Numbered from the stretch's first letter, positions 27,582 to 36,489 are shown. The stretch is DNA of 64,000 nucleotides from Arthrobacter sp. ISL-65 (GCF_018613795.1 NZ_JAGGPN010000012.1:1-64000); one strand, 5' to 3'. The notes: generated by a model from the sequence alone, not told the origin. Program-made: numbers and translations.

Positions 27582-29000
27582 ATGACCGAGAGCATCGCAC
27601 CGCCCACCGCCAAGACCGAAACAAGGACCACTCGCGACCTTGCGAAGGTTGCGGTTTCCGGCTGGCTGGGAACGGCCATGGAATTCATGGACTTCCAGCT
27701 CTACTCGCTGGCTGCGGCTATCGTCTTCAACAAGATCTTCTTCCCCGACGTGAGCCCGGTCGTCGGCCTCATCGCCGCGATGGCAACCTACGGTGTGGGC
27801 TACGTGGCCCGCCTGGTCGGTGCCGTGTACTTCGGCCGCATGGGTGACAGGATCGGCCGCAAGAAGGTCCTCTTCATCACCATCGCGCTGATGGGTGCGT
27901 CAACCACGCTCATCGGCGTCCTGCCCACTTACGCCATGGTCGGCATCTGGGCGCCCATCCTCCTCGTGGCCCTGCGCCTGATCCAGGGCTTCGGTGCTGG
28001 CGCGGAAATCGCCGGCGCCACAGTGATGCTGGCGGAATACGCCCCGGCCCGCCGCCGCGGTCTCATTTCCTCCCTCGTCTGCCTCGGCACCAACTCCGGC
28101 ACCCTCGCCGCCTCCGCGCTTTGGGCCATTCTGGTGGCGGTTCTCTCCGAGGACCAACTGCTGACCTGGGGCTGGCGCCTGCCGTTCCTGGCCAGCTTCC
28201 TGCTGATGATTTTCGCCGTCTGGATCCGCCGCTCCCTCAAGGAGAGCCCCGTTTTCGAACAGCGTGAGGACGTCGTCGACGGCGTCGCACTCGCCAAGCG
28301 TGACCTCGCCGCCGAGGCGGGCACCGCATCAAACGAAGCAGGCCAGGCCAAGCACACCACCCAGTCCACCAGCACGATCGAAGCCGCGCTGCACCAGCGC
28401 AAGGGCAAGTCCTTCCTGATCGCCCTCGGCCTCCGCTTCGGGCAGGCCGGCAACTCCGGGCTCATCCAGACCTTCCTCATCGGCTACCTCGCCACGGTCC
28501 TGCTCATGAACAAGTCCGTCGGCACCACGGCCATAATGATCGGCTCGATCATCGGCTTCGCCACCATCCCGCTGATCGGCCTCCTGGGCGACCGCTTCGG
28601 CCGCCGGCCCCTCTACATCATCCTGAGCGCCCTCACCGCCCTGTTCGCGATCCCCATGATGATGATGGTCACCAGCGGTAACCCGACGCTTGTCACCATC
28701 GCCGTGGTCGCCGGCCTGAACCTGGGCGTGCTGAGCCTCTTCTCGATGGAAAGCGTCACCATGGCCGAGTTCTTCGGAGCCCGCACCCGCTTCACGCAGC
28801 TGGCCCTGGCCAAGGAGATCGGCGGCATCCTCGCCACGGCGATCGGCCCGATCCTCGCCGCCACGCTCACCGCCGTCACCGGGCACTGGTGGCCGCTGGC
28901 AGCCATGCTCATCGGCTACTCGCTGATCACCCTGGTGGCCGCCACAGTAGGACCCGAGGTCCGCGGCCGCGACATGGTCCGCCTGGAAGACGCCGCATGA
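27582..29000 (+). CDS. MFS transporter (metabolite:H+ symporter type), probable sugar-acid importer
   Basis: A 472-residue 12-helix permease. The MHS-subfamily signatures are 'GRMGDRIGRKKVLFITIALMG' (helix 2-3 loop, shown for identity; key GDRxGRK) and 'RLIQGFGAGAEIAGATVMLA' (helix 4), with 'LGDRFGRRPLYII' between helices 8 and 9. ATG 27582 is chosen because 'aaaggag' lies 6 nt upstream; a frame extension to 27471 overlaps the promoter. It is the first gene of a six-gene operon and its stop overlaps the next start (ATGA). Cargo inferred from the operon: L-idonate, L-gulonate or a hexuronate. Confidence 0.8.
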   Translation: MTESIAPPTAKTETRTTRDLAKVAVSGWLGTAMEFMDFQLYSLAAAIVFNKIFFPDVSPVVGLIAAMATYGVGYVARLVGAVYFGRMGDRIGRKKVLFITIALMGASTTLIGVLPTYAMVGIWAPILLVALRLIQGFGAGAEIAGATVMLAEYAPARRRGLISSLVCLGTNSGTLAASALWAILVAVLSEDQLLTWGWRLPFLASFLLMIFAVWIRRSLKESPVFEQREDVVDGVALAKRDLAAEAGTASNEAGQAKHTTQSTSTIEAALHQRKGKSFLIALGLRFGQAGNSGLIQTFLIGYLATVLLMNKSVGTTAIMIGSIIGFATIPLIGLLGDRFGRRPLYIILSALTALFAIPMMMMVTSGNPTLVTIAVVAGLNLGVLSLFSMESVTMAEFFGARTRFTQLALAKEIGGILATAIGPILAATLTAVTGHWWPLAAMLIGYSLITLVAATVGPEVRGRDMVRLEDAA

Positions 29001-30022
29001 AAGCCGTCGTTGTCCACGGTGCCAACGACCTCCGCATCGACGAACGCCCCGAGCCCGTGGCCGGGCCGGGTGAGGTTGTCCTCGACGTCGAATGGGGCGG
29101 GATTTGCGGATCCGACCTTTCGTACTGGCGCCACGGCGCTTCCGGAACCGCGCAGCTGAAGTCCCCGCTCGTCCTGGGCCACGAGGTGGCCGGCCGGATC
29201 GCCCAGCTGGGCGACGGCGTCGAACACCTCGACGTCGGCCAGCCGGTCACGGTCCATCCCGCGGAACTCGTGGGGGACGGGATCATGCCGGAGCGGCTCA
29301 GCGGCCGGACCAACCTGTACCCGCAGATCCGCTACTTCGGATCGGCAGCCTTCGATCCGCACACCGACGGCGGCTTCAGCGAACGCAAGCTGGTCCGCGC
29401 GTCGCAGATCCGTCCGCTTCCCGACGGCGTGGACACCCTCCGCGGGGCACTTGCTGAACCGCTCGCCGTCGCCCTCCACGCGGTGGGGCGTGCGGGTTCG
29501 CTCGCCGGCCGCGACGTGCTGGTCAACGGCGCCGGGCCGATCGGATCCCTGGTGATCGCGGCCGCCAAGTACGCCGGTGCGCGGACCGTCATCGCCGCGG
29601 ACATCAACGACGCCTCGCTGAGGATCGCAAAGGCCATGGGCGCGGACGAGGTCCGCAACCTGGCCGACGGCGGAACCCTGCCGGAGGACGTGGAGCTCGT
29701 GTTCGAGGCCACCGGGATCCCCGCCGTACTGGGCGGCATCCTCCGGGCCACCGCCCGCGGCGGAACCATCGTCCAGGTGGGCAACCTGCCCGGCGCCCCG
29801 GCCCCGGCCGCACTCGGGGATCTCGTGACCCGGGAAATCACCTGGATCGGTTCCTACCGGTTCGCGGACGAGATCACCGATGCGCTCAAGGCGATGTCCG
29901 ACGGCCTGGACGTCTCACCCGTCATCACCCACAAGTTCGGCATCGACCAGGCCGCGGAAGCCATGCGGGTCTCCGCGGACCCGGCCGCCGGCAGCAGCAA
30001 GGTCATGCTCCGCCTCTCCTGA
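28997..30022 (+). CDS. L-idonate/L-gulonate 5-dehydrogenase-type zinc dehydrogenase
   Basis: A 341-residue medium-chain zinc alcohol dehydrogenase. Catalytic zinc ligands are Cys in 'GGICGSDLSYW' (about 35-45) and His/Glu in 'VLGHEVAGRIAQLG' (about 62-75); the Rossmann motif is 'VNGAGPIGSLVIAAAKYAGA' (about 177-196). The usual four structural-zinc cysteines are absent, as in L-idonate 5-dehydrogenases. The product of L-idonate would be 5-keto-gluconate, and of L-gulonate D-fructuronate. Because fructuronate reductase, ManD, KDG kinase and KDPG aldolase follow, oxidation of L-gulonate to D-fructuronate fits the pathway best. The start overlaps the MFS stop by 4 bp. Confidence 0.8.
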   Translation: MKAVVVHGANDLRIDERPEPVAGPGEVVLDVEWGGICGSDLSYWRHGASGTAQLKSPLVLGHEVAGRIAQLGDGVEHLDVGQPVTVHPAELVGDGIMPERLSGRTNLYPQIRYFGSAAFDPHTDGGFSERKLVRASQIRPLPDGVDTLRGALAEPLAVALHAVGRAGSLAGRDVLVNGAGPIGSLVIAAAKYAGARTVIAADINDASLRIAKAMGADEVRNLADGGTLPEDVELVFEATGIPAVLGGILRATARGGTIVQVGNLPGAPAPAALGDLVTREITWIGSYRFADEITDALKAMSDGLDVSPVITHKFGIDQAAEAMRVSADPAAGSSKVMLRLS

Positions 30023-30034
30023 CCCAACTGGGTA

Positions 30035-30076
30035 GCAGCAGATGGCGTTCTGAGGGCTCATAACGCCATCTGCTGC
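30035..30076. other. Long hairpin with conserved apical core, between idonate dehydrogenase and ManD genes
   Basis: The arms gcagcagatggcgtt (30035-30049) and aacgccatctgctgc (30062-30076) are perfectly complementary. After one c/t mismatch the stem continues 3 bp (tga/tca) to a gggc loop. The apical 20 nt cgttctgagggctcataacg is shared (19/20) with the hairpin at 36435-36454. It could act as an internal attenuator or an mRNA processing/stability element within the operon. Confidence 0.8.
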
Positions 30077-30116
30077 GACCTACTTGCAATTCTCGACACA
30101 CAAAAGGACCCAACCA

Positions 30117-31328
30117 GTGAAGATCACCGACGCACGAGTAGTGGTTTCGTCGCCAGGACGGAATTACGTCACGCTCGTTATCGAAACCGAGGACGGGATT
30201 ACCGGCATCGGCGACGCCACCCTCAACGGACGTGAACTGGCCGTGGCGTCCTACCTGTCCGAGCACCTCTGCCCGCTGCTGATCGGCCGCGACGCCCGCC
30301 GCATCGAGGATGCCTGGCAGTACTTCTACAAGGGTGCCTACTGGCGCCGCGGACCGGTGACCATGACCGCGATCGCCGCGATCGACGTCGCCCTTTGGGA
30401 CATCAAGGGCAAGGCCGCTGGCATGCCGGTGTACGAACTGCTCGGCGGCGCAGCCCGTGAGGGCGTCATGGTCTACGGCCACGCCAGCGGCTCCTCGCTG
30501 GAGGACCTCAACGCCGACTTCCAGCACCACCTGGACCTCGGCTACAAGGCGATCCGGGCCCAGGCCGCCGTGCCGGGACTGGAGAAGACCTACGGAATCG
30601 CACCGGTGGACGGCAGGACCTACGAACCCGCCAGCGGCAACATCCCGCAGGAAGATCTGTGGGAGACCACCGCATACCTGGACTTCGCGCCGAAGATGAT
30701 GGCGCACGTTCGTGAACAGTTCGGCTACGGCGTGCACGTCCTGCACGACGTCCATCACCGGCTGACGCCGATCGAGGCCGGTCGGCTGGGCGCCTCGCTG
30801 GAGCCGTTCCGCCCGTTCTGGATTGAAGATCCGACGCCGGCCGAGGACCAGTCGGCGTTCCGCCTGATCCGCCAGCACACGACGACGCCGATCGCCGTCG
30901 GCGAGGTGTTCAACTCGATCTGGGACTGCCAGCAGCTGATCACAGAACGCCTGATCGACTACATCCGCACCTCGGTCTCGCACGCCGGCGGCATCACGCA
31001 CCTGCGCCGCATCTTCTCGCTGGCTGACCTGTACGGCGTCCGCTCGGGCTCACACGGCGCGGGCGACCTGTCGCCGGTGTCCTTCGCCGCGGCGCTGCAC
31101 GTGGACATGAGCATCCCCAACTTCGGCGTGCAGGAGTACATGGGCCACCGCGACCCCGCCAACGAGGTGTTCAAGACCTCCTATACCTTCACCGACGGCT
31201 ACATGCACCCAGGTGACGCCCCCGGCCTGGGGGTCGAGTTCGACGAGGAGGCGGCCGCCAAGTTTCCGTTCGACGCCAAGTACCTGCCCATCAACCGCCG
31301 CCTCGACGGGTCGGTGCATGACTGGTGA
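30117..31328 (+). CDS. manD: D-mannonate dehydratase, enolase superfamily (ManD)
   Basis: A 403-residue protein that dehydrates D-mannonate to 2-keto-3-deoxy-D-gluconate (EC 4.2.1.8). Metal ligands are visible: Asp in '[11 protein letters not shown]' (about 207), Glu in '[12 protein letters not shown]' (about 233) and Glu in 'IAVGEVFNS' (about 259), together with the His of 'HDVHHR'. '[12 protein letters not shown]' and '[18 protein letters not shown]' are typical of ManD/RspA proteins. Some members also accept D-gluconate or are slow enzymes, so the exact substrate needs the operon context. I chose GTG 30117 because 'aaagga' lies 8-9 nt upstream and the conserved text begins 'KITDARVVV'. The stop overlaps the next start. 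Confidence 0.88.
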   Translation: MKITDARVVVSSPGRNYVTLVIETEDGITGIGDATLNGRELAVASYLSEHLCPLLIGRDARRIEDAWQYFYKGAYWRRGPVTMTAIAAIDVALWDIKGKAAGMPVYELLGGAAREGVMVYGHASGSSLEDLNADFQHHLDLGYKAIRAQAAVPGLEKTYGIAPVDGRTYEPASGNIPQEDLWETTAYLDFAPKMMAHVREQFGYGVHVLHDVHHRLTPIEAGRLGASLEPFRPFWIEDPTPAEDQSAFRLIRQHTTTPIAVGEVFNSIWDCQQLITERLIDYIRTSVSHAGGITHLRRIFSLADLYGVRSGSHGAGDLSPVSFAAALHVDMSIPNFGVQEYMGHRDPANEVFKTSYTFTDGYMHPGDAPGLGVEFDEEAAAKFPFDAKYLPINRRLDGSVHDW

Positions 31329-32323
31329 GTAACCCGACACAAGCACGGCCGTTCGACGTCGTCGCCATGGGGGAGATCCTCCTTGAGGTGGCCACCGACG
31401 TCCCCTTCGGGCATGGCGTTCCGGCGCAGCTGGGCATTTCCGGCGACGCGCTGAACGTTGCCGCGGCTGCCGCTGCGGCCGGTGCCCGCACCGCGCTGCT
31501 GGCAGTACTGCCCGACGACGACCTCGGCCAGGCGGTCGCCGCCAGGATCGCTGAGCTCGGCATTTCCACCGAACTCCTGAAGTTCCGCCCCGGCCAACAG
31601 GGCGTGTACCTGGTGCACTGCGACCCCGACGGGCAGCGCGAGTTCTCCTACGCGCGCAGCGGCAGTGTCGGCTCAACGCTGGGGCCGGACGACGTCGACG
31701 CGGGCGTATTTGCCGCGGCCGGCGCAGTGATCGCCGGCGGCATCGCCTGCGCCATTTCGGCCACGTCTCGCGCCGCCGTTTTCAGGGCCGCCGAGGTGGC
31801 CCGCCGGTTCGTCTTTGACCCGAACTACCGGCCGCGGCTCACCTCCGTGAAGGATGCGACGGCGGCCGTCACCGGGCTTTCGCCGAAGGCCTTTCTGGTG
31901 ACGCCGTCGTTCCCGGGGGAGACATCGGCCCTGCTGGGCACGTCCTCGCCCGCCGAAGCGGCCGCCACACTGCGCGCGCTGGGCACTGCCAATGTGGCAG
32001 TAACGTGCGGGGCCGAGGGAATCCAGCTGGAAAGCGACACTGATTCGGCCTGGATCGAAGCCATCCCCGCGCCGGCAGTGGTGGACCAGACCGGGGCAGG
32101 CGACGCCTTTGTGGGCACGCTGACCGCGCGGCTGGTGCTCGGCGATAGCCTTCCCGAGGCTGCCCGGTACGGCGCAGCCGCGGCCTCGCTCGTGGTGGGC
32201 GGCAAGGGCGGCACGGGCTTCATTCCGAGCTTCGAGCAGACCCGCGCCCATGCCCTGGGGGCGGACACCTTGGGGGCGCGGACCGTGGACGCACCCGAAG
32301 GAGAGCTGTCATCGCACGCCTGA
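31325..32323 (+). CDS. kdgK: 2-keto-3-deoxygluconate kinase (PfkB/ribokinase family)
   Basis: A 332-residue sugar kinase expected to phosphorylate KDG to KDPG with ATP. The PfkB N-terminal region is '[20 protein letters not shown]' with 'GGDALNVA'-type sequence ('[16 protein letters not shown]', about 39-54). The anion-hole and catalytic motif is '[19 protein letters not shown]' (about 255-273), with Asp of GAGD as the base. It starts at GTG 31325, overlapping the ManD stop by 4 bp, which implies translational coupling. Confidence 0.85.
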   Translation: MSNPTQARPFDVVAMGEILLEVATDVPFGHGVPAQLGISGDALNVAAAAAAAGARTALLAVLPDDDLGQAVAARIAELGISTELLKFRPGQQGVYLVHCDPDGQREFSYARSGSVGSTLGPDDVDAGVFAAAGAVIAGGIACAISATSRAAVFRAAEVARRFVFDPNYRPRLTSVKDATAAVTGLSPKAFLVTPSFPGETSALLGTSSPAEAAATLRALGTANVAVTCGAEGIQLESDTDSAWIEAIPAPAVVDQTGAGDAFVGTLTARLVLGDSLPEAARYGAAAASLVVGGKGGTGFIPSFEQTRAHALGADTLGARTVDAPEGELSSHA

Positions 32324-33825
32324 GCAGTACCACTGTCAGCAGTGCCAACCTGAGCAGTAACCCGGGAACGGCGGCCGCGTTCCCGGGCGCCGAGTTCCCC
32401 GGCGCCGCGCTCCGGGCCAACGGCCTGAAGCCCGGCATCGTGCACTTGGGCCTGGGCGCCTTCGCCCGCGCACACACCGCCGTCTTCACCGAGAACGCCA
32501 TGCTGGCCGCGGGGGAATCCGGCTGGGGGATCACAGGCGTCACCCAGCGCTCGGACACCGTGGCCCGGCAGCTTGCACCGCAGGACGGGCTCTTCACCGT
32601 GGCCGAACGGGGTGAAGGTGCCGCGCCGCTCCGCGTGGTCTCGAGCATCGTGGACGCCATCTCGGGGCGGGACAACCCGGCCGCCGTGGTGGACCGGATC
32701 GCCGCGCCGGAGATCCTCGTGGTCACGCTGACCATCACCGAGAAGGGCTACCGGATCAACCCGCAGACCGGATCCCTCAACACGGCGGACGAGGAGGTCA
32801 GCGCGGACCTCGGCGGGCGTGCGCCGCTCACGGCCATCGGGCAGATCGCCCGCGGCCTGCAGCAGCGTTCCCGTACCGGAGCCGGGCCGCTCACCGTGGT
32901 CTCGTGTGACAACCTTCCCGGCAACGGAGAACTGACTGAGAAGCTGGTCCACGCCTTCGCCGCCGCCCTTCCGGCTGCTGAGGCCGAACCGCTCACCGCC
33001 TGGCTGGACGCGAACGTCACGTTCCCCAGCACCATGGTGGACCGGATGGTGCCGGCCACGACGGCGGGTGACCTGGACGCCGTCGAACGTGAACTTGGGC
33101 TGCGGGATGAGGCCGCCGTGGTGGCCGAGCCGTTCATGCAGTGGGTTATCGAGGACAACTTCGCCGCCGGCCGCCCGCGGTGGGAGGAGGCCGGAGCCCT
33201 GTTCAGCAGCGACGTCGCGGCCTGGGAAGCGGCGAAGCTGCGGCTGCTGAATGCGAGCCACTCGCTGCTGGCCTATCTCGGCCTCGCCGCGGGCAAGGAG
33301 ACCATCAGCGACGCCGTGGCCGAGGAAGCGTTTTTCACCGCTGCGCGGCGCATGATGGCAGAGGACGTCCTGCCCACCATCACACTTCCGGAGGGACTCG
33401 ACGCGGACGAGTACTGCGCCCAGGTGCTGACCCGTTTCGCCAACCCCGCCCTCGGCCACACCACGGCCAAGGTGGGCAGCGACGGTTCGCAGAAGATCGG
33501 CCTGCGCCTGCTCAGCACCGTGCGCGGAAACCTCGACGCCGGCCGTGAACCCCGGTGGGCGGCGCTCGCCGTCGCTGCGTGGATGCGGCACGTGGCCGCC
33601 ACCCCCATGGCGGAGCTGGACGACCCGCTGGCCGCCGAACTCCATGTCGCGCTGCCGGTTTCGCGCTCCGCGGCCGACGTCGTCCCCGCGCTGCTGGGCT
33701 GCCGCAGCGTCTTCGACCCCGAACTCGCGGAGCATGCCGGCTTCGCCGACCTCCTCATCCACTGGTACAGCATCATCGACACGCACGGGCTGGACGGCCT
33801 GAGAAAAGAGATCAACCATGGCTGA
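32311..33825 (+). CDS. Mannitol dehydrogenase-family oxidoreductase (fructuronate reductase/D-mannonate oxidoreductase)
   Basis: A ~504-residue polyol-dehydrogenase family protein expected to reduce D-fructuronate to D-mannonate with NADH (EC 1.1.1.57). The nucleotide motif 'IVHLGLGAFARAH' lies at about 42-54, 'TVVSCDNLPGNG' at about 193-204 and the catalytic Lys region at 'AKVGSDGSQKIGLRLL' near 385-400. The 5' end is odd: no ATG, GTG or TTG lies between 32311 and the GTG at 32440, and that GTG sits inside the first beta strand. An ATC at 32311 has an ideal 'ggag' 7 nt upstream and is my best start, overlapping the kinase by 13 bp. CTG at 32320 is the alternative. Confidence 0.75.
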   Translation: MARLSSTTVSSANLSSNPGTAAAFPGAEFPGAALRANGLKPGIVHLGLGAFARAHTAVFTENAMLAAGESGWGITGVTQRSDTVARQLAPQDGLFTVAERGEGAAPLRVVSSIVDAISGRDNPAAVVDRIAAPEILVVTLTITEKGYRINPQTGSLNTADEEVSADLGGRAPLTAIGQIARGLQQRSRTGAGPLTVVSCDNLPGNGELTEKLVHAFAAALPAAEAEPLTAWLDANVTFPSTMVDRMVPATTAGDLDAVERELGLRDEAAVVAEPFMQWVIEDNFAAGRPRWEEAGALFSSDVAAWEAAKLRLLNASHSLLAYLGLAAGKETISDAVAEEAFFTAARRMMAEDVLPTITLPEGLDADEYCAQVLTRFANPALGHTTAKVGSDGSQKIGLRLLSTVRGNLDAGREPRWAALAVAAWMRHVAATPMAELDDPLAAELHVALPVSRSAADVVPALLGCRSVFDPELAEHAGFADLLIHWYSIIDTHGLDGLRKEINHG

Positions 33826-34441
33826 CGCCACCAGCGTTCTGAACGTTTCCCCGGTCATCCCCGTGGTGACCATCGAGGACCCGCAGCATGCGGTTCCGGT
33901 CGCCCGGGCACTTGCCGACGGCGGCGTCCGGATTATCGAGCTCACCCTCCGGACGGACACTGCGCTGACCTCGCTGAAGGCCATCGCCAACGAGGTGCCG
34001 GACATCCTGGTGGGAGCCGGGACCATCCTCACGCCCGCGCAGGCGGACGCTGCTGTGGCGGCGGGCGCGCAGTTCCTGGTCAGCCCCGGCGTGACGCCGT
34101 CGCTGCTGGACCACATGCTCTCCCTCGAGGTTCCGGTGCTTCCGGGCGTGGCAACTGTGGGCGAGGTGTTGGCCGTGCTGGAGCGCGGGCTGGACACCAT
34201 GAAGTTCTTCCCGGCCGGTCCAGCCGGCGGCCCGGCCTACCTGGCAGCCATCGGGGCACCCATCCCGCAGGTGACGTTCTGCCCGACCGGCGGCATCAGC
34301 CTTGCGACGGCGCCGGACTACCTGAGGCTGCCCAACGTCAGCTGCGTCGGAGGCAGCTGGCTGACGCCGCGCGCCGCCGTCGAAAGCGGGGACTGGCAGC
34401 AGATCACCGAACTGGCACGGGAAGCGGCAGCGCTGGGCTGA
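33818..34441 (+). CDS. eda: KDPG/KHG aldolase
   Basis: A 207-residue class I aldolase that splits 2-keto-3-deoxy-6-phosphogluconate into pyruvate and glyceraldehyde-3-phosphate. The motifs are complete: Glu in 'GVRIIELTLRT' (about 38-44), 'VGAGTILTPAQ', 'FLVSPGVTPSLL', Schiff-base Lys in 'TMKFFPAGPAGGPAYL' (about residue 129) and 'QVTFCPTGGISLATAPDYL'. The start overlaps the preceding reductase by 8 bp. It closes the six-gene sugar-acid operon; no terminator hairpin is obvious after it. Confidence 0.92.
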   Translation: MADATSVLNVSPVIPVVTIEDPQHAVPVARALADGGVRIIELTLRTDTALTSLKAIANEVPDILVGAGTILTPAQADAAVAAGAQFLVSPGVTPSLLDHMLSLEVPVLPGVATVGEVLAVLERGLDTMKFFPAGPAGGPAYLAAIGAPIPQVTFCPTGGISLATAPDYLRLPNVSCVGGSWLTPRAAVESGDWQQITELAREAAALG

Positions 34442-34475
34442 AAGCGCGACGGCCGGCGCTGACGAAAGTTGCCTC

Positions 34476-34497
34476 AGATCTACTTGACCGTAGATCT
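34476..34497. promoter_or_regulatory. Inverted repeat upstream of the small basic protein gene
   Basis: agatctac (34476-34483) and gtagatct (34490-34497) flank ttgacc, which could be a -35 box. A regulator binding the palindrome would cover the promoter. No matching -10 at the usual spacing is clear. Confidence 0.45.
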
Positions 34498-34582
34498 GCC
34501 TTCGGGACGGGCGTAGAGTCGGGAAAGACCGGACCTAAAACCGGTCGCAGCCTGAACAGACGCACAACCTAAGGAGTTCATC

Positions 34583-34768
34583 ATGAACTTGGGAAACATG
34601 ATCAGGAATGCCGCAGGACGTATTTCCGGACGGACCACCCAAGGAACCACCGGGGGCTACACGCGGGGCACCAGGCCCAACACCACGGGACGGACCTCGT
34701 CCATGGGCCGCGGCCGCACCGCCGGGGGTATCGGAGACAAGATCCGCCACATGCTCCACCGGCACTGA
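34583..34768 (+). CDS. Small basic hypothetical protein
   Basis: A 61-residue protein rich in Gly, Arg and Thr ('RTTQGTTGGYTRGTRPN', 'GRTSSMGRGRTAGG') ending 'DKIRHMLHRH'. An excellent Shine-Dalgarno, 'aaggag', lies 6 nt before the ATG, which is why I accept it. No hydrophobic segment or known motif is present; it is probably disordered and may bind nucleic acid. Confidence 0.55.
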   Translation: MNLGNMIRNAAGRISGRTTQGTTGGYTRGTRPNTTGRTSSMGRGRTAGGIGDKIRHMLHRH

Positions 34769-34844
34769 CGCTGAGGCACGCAAGTCCAGTCCCTGAGGTC
34801 CATGGCGACCCGGGACTGGCACAACAATTACAAGAAGCGTTTGG

Positions 34845-35090
34845 CCGCAGCCACCCGGTGTTGCCGCGGCCACCGTATGCGCAGGGGAGGTTGCCGTGGC
34901 GAGCCGCGGCGCCTCCCTTGCTGCTGACTTCGAAATTGGCTCGGTCTCCAAGGGGATCACGAGGCTGCTGTATGTCGACGCCATGAGCCGTGGCGAAGCT
35001 GGGTCCCGACACCACGCTGGCTGGCCCGAGGCCCTCCGAGTTGGGCGGTAAGCAACCCTCCCCACCTAGCCCCGCAAGCTCGGTTAGGGA
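34845..35090 (+). pseudogene. Decayed beta-lactamase-family serine hydrolase fragment
   Basis: In the frame starting at 34845 the translation contains 'ASLAADFEIGSVSKGITRLLY' followed by 'VDAMSRGE', close to the SxxK active-site region of class C beta-lactamase-like serine hydrolases ('FEIGSVSKGITGLL'). A -1/+1 shift near 35000 continues it as 'GPDTTLAG', matching the usual 'PDTTL' sequence. No start, no C-terminal domain and no KTG motif remain, and the frame breaks repeatedly before the TerC gene. I infer a remnant left by deletion. Confidence 0.55.
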
Positions 35091-35125
35091 ATCCTGCGGG
35101 CGTTGGCCCCGTTGCTGTTGCCGCA

Positions 35126-36325
35126 CTACTTCTCGCCTGCGCGCTCCAATGCCTGGTCGTGCTCGGCGTGGGCTTGGCGGATCAGGTTCATGAACTCGGT
35201 CTCGTTCCGGATGAGCCGCTTGTACTTCTCCGGGAGCTTCTTGAGCTCCTGCTCTTCGCGGACCAGCTTGTCGAAGATCCGCTCGCGCTCGACGATGTCC
35301 GTCTCGTAGTTGAGGTCCACGTACGTGGTGGCGTGCCGCCTGGCGCCGGAGACCATGGTCTTGGCCTTGCCCTTGGGGCTGAGGAGGGAGCCGATGATGG
35401 TGACGGCGAGTACGCCGAGGATCACGCTGAGCGACAGGCCGGTGCTGATTTCTACGACGTTCACGTGTTCGCCGTCGTTGATGAACGGCAGGGTGTTCTC
35501 GTGCAGGGCGTGCAGGATCAGCTTGACGCCGATGAAGCCGAGGATGGCGGCGAGGCCGTAGGAGAGGTAGATGAGCCGGTCGAGGAGCTCGTCGATGAGG
35601 AAGAACAGCTGCCGCAGGCCCATGAGCGAGAACGCGGTGGCTGTGAAGACGATGAACACGTTCTGCGTCAGGCCGAAGATGGCAGGGATGGAGTCCAGCG
35701 CGAAGAGAATGTCCGTGGCGCCGATGGCCACCATCACCAGGAGCATCGGGGTGAGGACCCTCTTGCCGTCAACCTCGGTGAAGAGCTTATCGCCGTCGAA
35801 ATGCTCGGAGGCCGGCAGGAACTTCTTGGCGAGCCGGACCACGAGAGTTTCGCTGTCGTCGTCGTCGTGGTTGTCCGGCTTGAGCAGGTTCCCGGCGGTG
35901 ATGAGCAGGATGAGCCCGAAGATGTAGAACACCCAGGCGAAGCTGTTGATCAGCGCGGCGCCGAGGAAGATGAAGCCTGTCCGGGCCAGCAGCGAGAAGA
36001 CGATGCCGAACAGGAGCACCTTCTGCTGGTCGGCACGCGGCACCTTGAAGCTGGACATGATGATCAGGAACACGAAAAGGTTGTCCACGGACAACGCCTT
36101 CTCGGTCACGTAGCCGGCGAAGTACTCAGTGCCCATCTTGGAGCCGCCGAAGAACCAGACACCGAGGCCGAACACGAGGGCCATGCCCACATAAATGGCG
36201 GACCAGGTGCCGGATTCCTTGAGGGTGGGGGTGTGGGCTTTGCGGACGTGGAAGAAGAAGTCGAAGGCCAGGAGCGCGACGATTCCGGCAATCGTGAGGA
36301 TCCAGACCATAGGGGGAACTTCCAT
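35126..36325 (-). CDS. TerC/Alx-family membrane protein
   Basis: A 399-residue integral membrane protein with about nine helices. The conserved TerC acidic motifs within the membrane are present: 'EKALSVDNLFVFLIIMSSF' (about 75-93) and 'GATDILFALDSIPAIFGLTQ' (about 200-219, shown for identity). A His/Asp-rich loop ('DNHDDDDSE', about 155) may contact metal. The last ~70 residues are a charged cytoplasmic extension ('RRHATTYVDLNYETDIVERE'...). Relatives export Mn2+ or metallate exoproteins. I saw no yybP-ykoY manganese riboswitch upstream. 'ggaaagagg' precedes the ATG. Confidence 0.88.
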   Translation of the reverse strand: MEVPPMVWILTIAGIVALLAFDFFFHVRKAHTPTLKESGTWSAIYVGMALVFGLGVWFFGGSKMGTEYFAGYVTEKALSVDNLFVFLIIMSSFKVPRADQQKVLLFGIVFSLLARTGFIFLGAALINSFAWVFYIFGLILLITAGNLLKPDNHDDDDSETLVVRLAKKFLPASEHFDGDKLFTEVDGKRVLTPMLLVMVAIGATDILFALDSIPAIFGLTQNVFIVFTATAFSLMGLRQLFFLIDELLDRLIYLSYGLAAILGFIGVKLILHALHENTLPFINDGEHVNVVEISTGLSLSVILGVLAVTIIGSLLSPKGKAKTMVSGARRHATTYVDLNYETDIVERERIFDKLVREEQELKKLPEKYKRLIRNETEFMNLIRQAHAEHDQALERAGEK

Positions 36326-36411
36326 GCTGCCTCTTTCCTGAGCGCTGAGGGCGGGGCGTGCAAGACAACCCTACCCAGTGCGCTCTGCCCGCCCGCAACA
36401 GCAGGTGTGCC

Positions 36412-36477
36412 CCCAACTGACTCGCAGTTGTTGTCGTTATGAGGGCTCATAACGACAACAACTGCGAGTCAGTTGGG
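36412..36477. terminator. 31-bp perfect hairpin with conserved apical core
   Basis: The arms 36412-36442 and 36447-36477 are exactly complementary over 31 bp around a 4-nt gggc loop. The apical 20 nt cgttatgagggctcataacg (36435-36454) is shared with the hairpin at 30046-30065, while the lower stems are unrelated. It lies 12 bp beyond the stop of the ArsR-SRPBCC gene, so it can terminate that transcript, although no U-tract follows. Confidence 0.85.
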
Positions 36478-36489
36478 CTAGGAGGCTGC

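Noticed and set aside
31825..34200. A 791-codon open frame on the minus strand across the kinase, reductase and aldolase genes
   Set aside because: It is antisense to three well-supported overlapping genes and its translation has no family features.
36326..36411. A manganese (yybP-ykoY) riboswitch before terC
   Set aside because: The gap is short and the conserved core could not be found.
35159..36442. A long plus-strand frame opposite terC
   Set aside because: The translation is an extreme Glu/Asp/Val/His composition, the typical complement of a membrane protein gene.
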